Assembly (NCBI RefSeq): GCF_001661265.1
Contig: NW_017566993.1
Coordinates: forward strand, 496,001-560,000
Length of the DNA: 64,000 nt
Reading direction: 5' to 3'
Source: Saitoella complicata NRRL Y-17804
Lineage: Eukaryota > Ascomycota > Saitoellomycetes > Saitoellales > Saitoellaceae
Below the pieces are notes generated by a model. It had not been told where the DNA came from. It did not search any database and worked only from the letters and a program-made list of their open reading frames with translations. The translations under genes were made by a program, and so were the position numbers. This document shows positions 62,800 through 64,000 of this stretch, in pieces; the stretch's first letter is position 1; each line of letters begins with the position of its first letter.

Positions 62800-64000
62800 T
62801 GCGTAATCGTAACTTCTTGTTGAAAGTGAAGCTTGCTGATCTTGGTGATGGGGAGCATGCAACTGGCGGGGGACACGGGCAGTTCTTATAGGTGAGAGGG
62901 AGCTGGAACGAGGTGAATTGAGTTGTGTTGCACCTTTTCATTTGGCTTTGGGGCTATACTGCTTTGGGAGGGTCTATGACAAGCGGGTGGGGCGAGGAGC
63001 GGGGCAATCGGGAGATGCGTCGATATCGATACGACTTGCTCGGCCGGGCCAGTTGATCGCTCGTCAATCTTGAGATGCCCATCTGCTCCGCTTGGCGAGT
63101 GCGTGGACTCCTCCCCTGCTTAGGGCATCGAGGGAGGGAGGGACTTCTGCCTTGGCCCGCCATCACGTGTCTCTCTCACCAATTCACGTTAGTCCACACG
63201 CACACGATCGAGAAGTGCGTGTGCCATTACGTCAATGATCTGGATTTGCCCGTGATACCGATTTCACGTGCATGCGCGCGCCTGTGATCGGGGGGGGGAA
63301 ATCTCGGTTCGGATCTGCATGCGGATTGCGGATTCGAGATAGTCGCTTTACTGCAGCTGTGCGGAGTAAAGGCGTAATTTCCATCACGTAACGTGAACCG
63401 GGTAACCCCGTACCTTATTGTATCAAACACGCAATTTCCGATGTCTGGAAATAATTGAGGCAAGGCCTATGCTTCAGGAGACGTTCGTTTTGCTGAACTG
63501 TCCTGGGTTCTGGAAGTTTATGTGAAGGACCTCAGGGACAGCGCACGCTCGGACGTTCTTCAGAAGTGTTGCCGAGTGCGAGTTCGTTTACGGCGCACGC
63601 GGTGCTTTGCAATTGCGGTGCGTGGGAGACACGCTGCAGTTAGATGAGAGAGCAAGGAGTACCGACCATCATTGCTTTCGAGAGGGCTTGAATCGGCGCG
63701 AAAACTGTGGACAGAAACGGAGTCTGGGTGAAATGGTGTTGGACGTACAAACACCTTGAACTTGGCCCGACAACTCGTTAGAGTCCCAGGCCTTTTCAGT
63801 CAAGTATGTCATTATCCGGGAAGATACCAGAACAAGGGATGTGAACCCCTCATGGAGTGTCAATGAGGCTCTCGTTGCGACACAACCGCTGTACGCACGT
63901 CGGAAAACTGCGTATGTAGCTGCAGCTGCGGGAATCGGGCCCTCACACCACGGCCAATGCCTTCTACCTCGCACTACCGTTTCAACTCAGGTCAATGTCG
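62800..64000. other. Intergenic region to right window edge
   Basis: 1.2 kb upstream of the cyclase. It holds several CACGTG/CACGTA motifs (about 63165, 63266 and 63386) and a run of nine G near 63290-63298. No gene or RNA recognised. Confidence 0.5.

Overview
The window is nuclear DNA from a filamentous or yeast-like fungus. Gene density is high (29 genes in 64 kb). Most genes have none or a few short GT-AG introns of about 52-57 nt, often with a CTAAC or CTGAC branch-point-like motif. The gene set is typical of Dikarya: a trifunctional HIS4, the alpha-aminoadipate-pathway LYS1, a WSC/DUF1996 wall protein, GH16 and GH3 glycosidases, and DHA1-type transporters. The GH16 type, the MYND-protein type and a Rab4/Ypt4 paralogue are compatible with a basidiomycete of low intron density, but the sequence does not settle the phylum. 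I saw no transposon, LTR element, rRNA, convincing tRNA or CRISPR array.

Layout. 1-9 kb: the 3' end of an unknown gene, a Cu(I) P-type ATPase (CCC2), a FAAH/acetamidase-type amidase behind four GATAA boxes, and mitochondrial lysyl-tRNA synthetase. 9-15 kb: the RING subunit of the GID/CTLH ubiquitin ligase (RMD5), LYS1, and a membrane-anchored FN3/coiled-coil protein. 15-28 kb: lipin (PAH1), a GLUT-like sugar porter, HIS4 back to back with TAF9, and two DHA1 MFS exporters. 28-40.5 kb: a Rab4-like GTPase, then three cell-surface/wall genes: a membrane-anchored GH16 protein, a large GT2 polysaccharide synthase divergent from it, and a secreted DUF1996-WSC-CBM52-CAP fusion. 40.6-47 kb: an RBBP9-like serine hydrolase, a PAF-acetylhydrolase-like lipase, a Trk K+ transporter, and the eEF2 methyltransferase EFM2. 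48-58 kb: a secreted GH3 beta-glucosidase, TFIIA large subunit (TOA1), a MYND zinc-finger protein, a PSR1/SCP-type phosphatase, and ribosomal protein eL20. 58-63 kb: a Gfo/Idh/MocA dehydrogenase, a small His/Gln-rich ORF, and a sugar phosphate cyclase of the EEVS/DDGS group with a long disordered N-terminus.

How they fit together. Most of the window is ordinary housekeeping. Two local groupings may be functional. The GH16, GT2 and CAP-fusion genes sit side by side and all point at wall or extracellular glycan. The Gfo/Idh dehydrogenase next to a sugar phosphate cyclase is a possible C7-cyclitol (gadusol or valiolone-like) mini-locus. HIS4 and LYS1 both carry Gcn4/Cpc1-like TGACTC elements upstream, consistent with general amino-acid control. 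I do not see a clearly new multi-gene system. The best candidates for something undescribed are the CAP fusion with its basic mucin-like linker, the cyclase neighbourhood, the GT2 with an altered QxxRW motif, and the non-canonical splice donors (GC and GTCGAA) in RMD5 and TRK.
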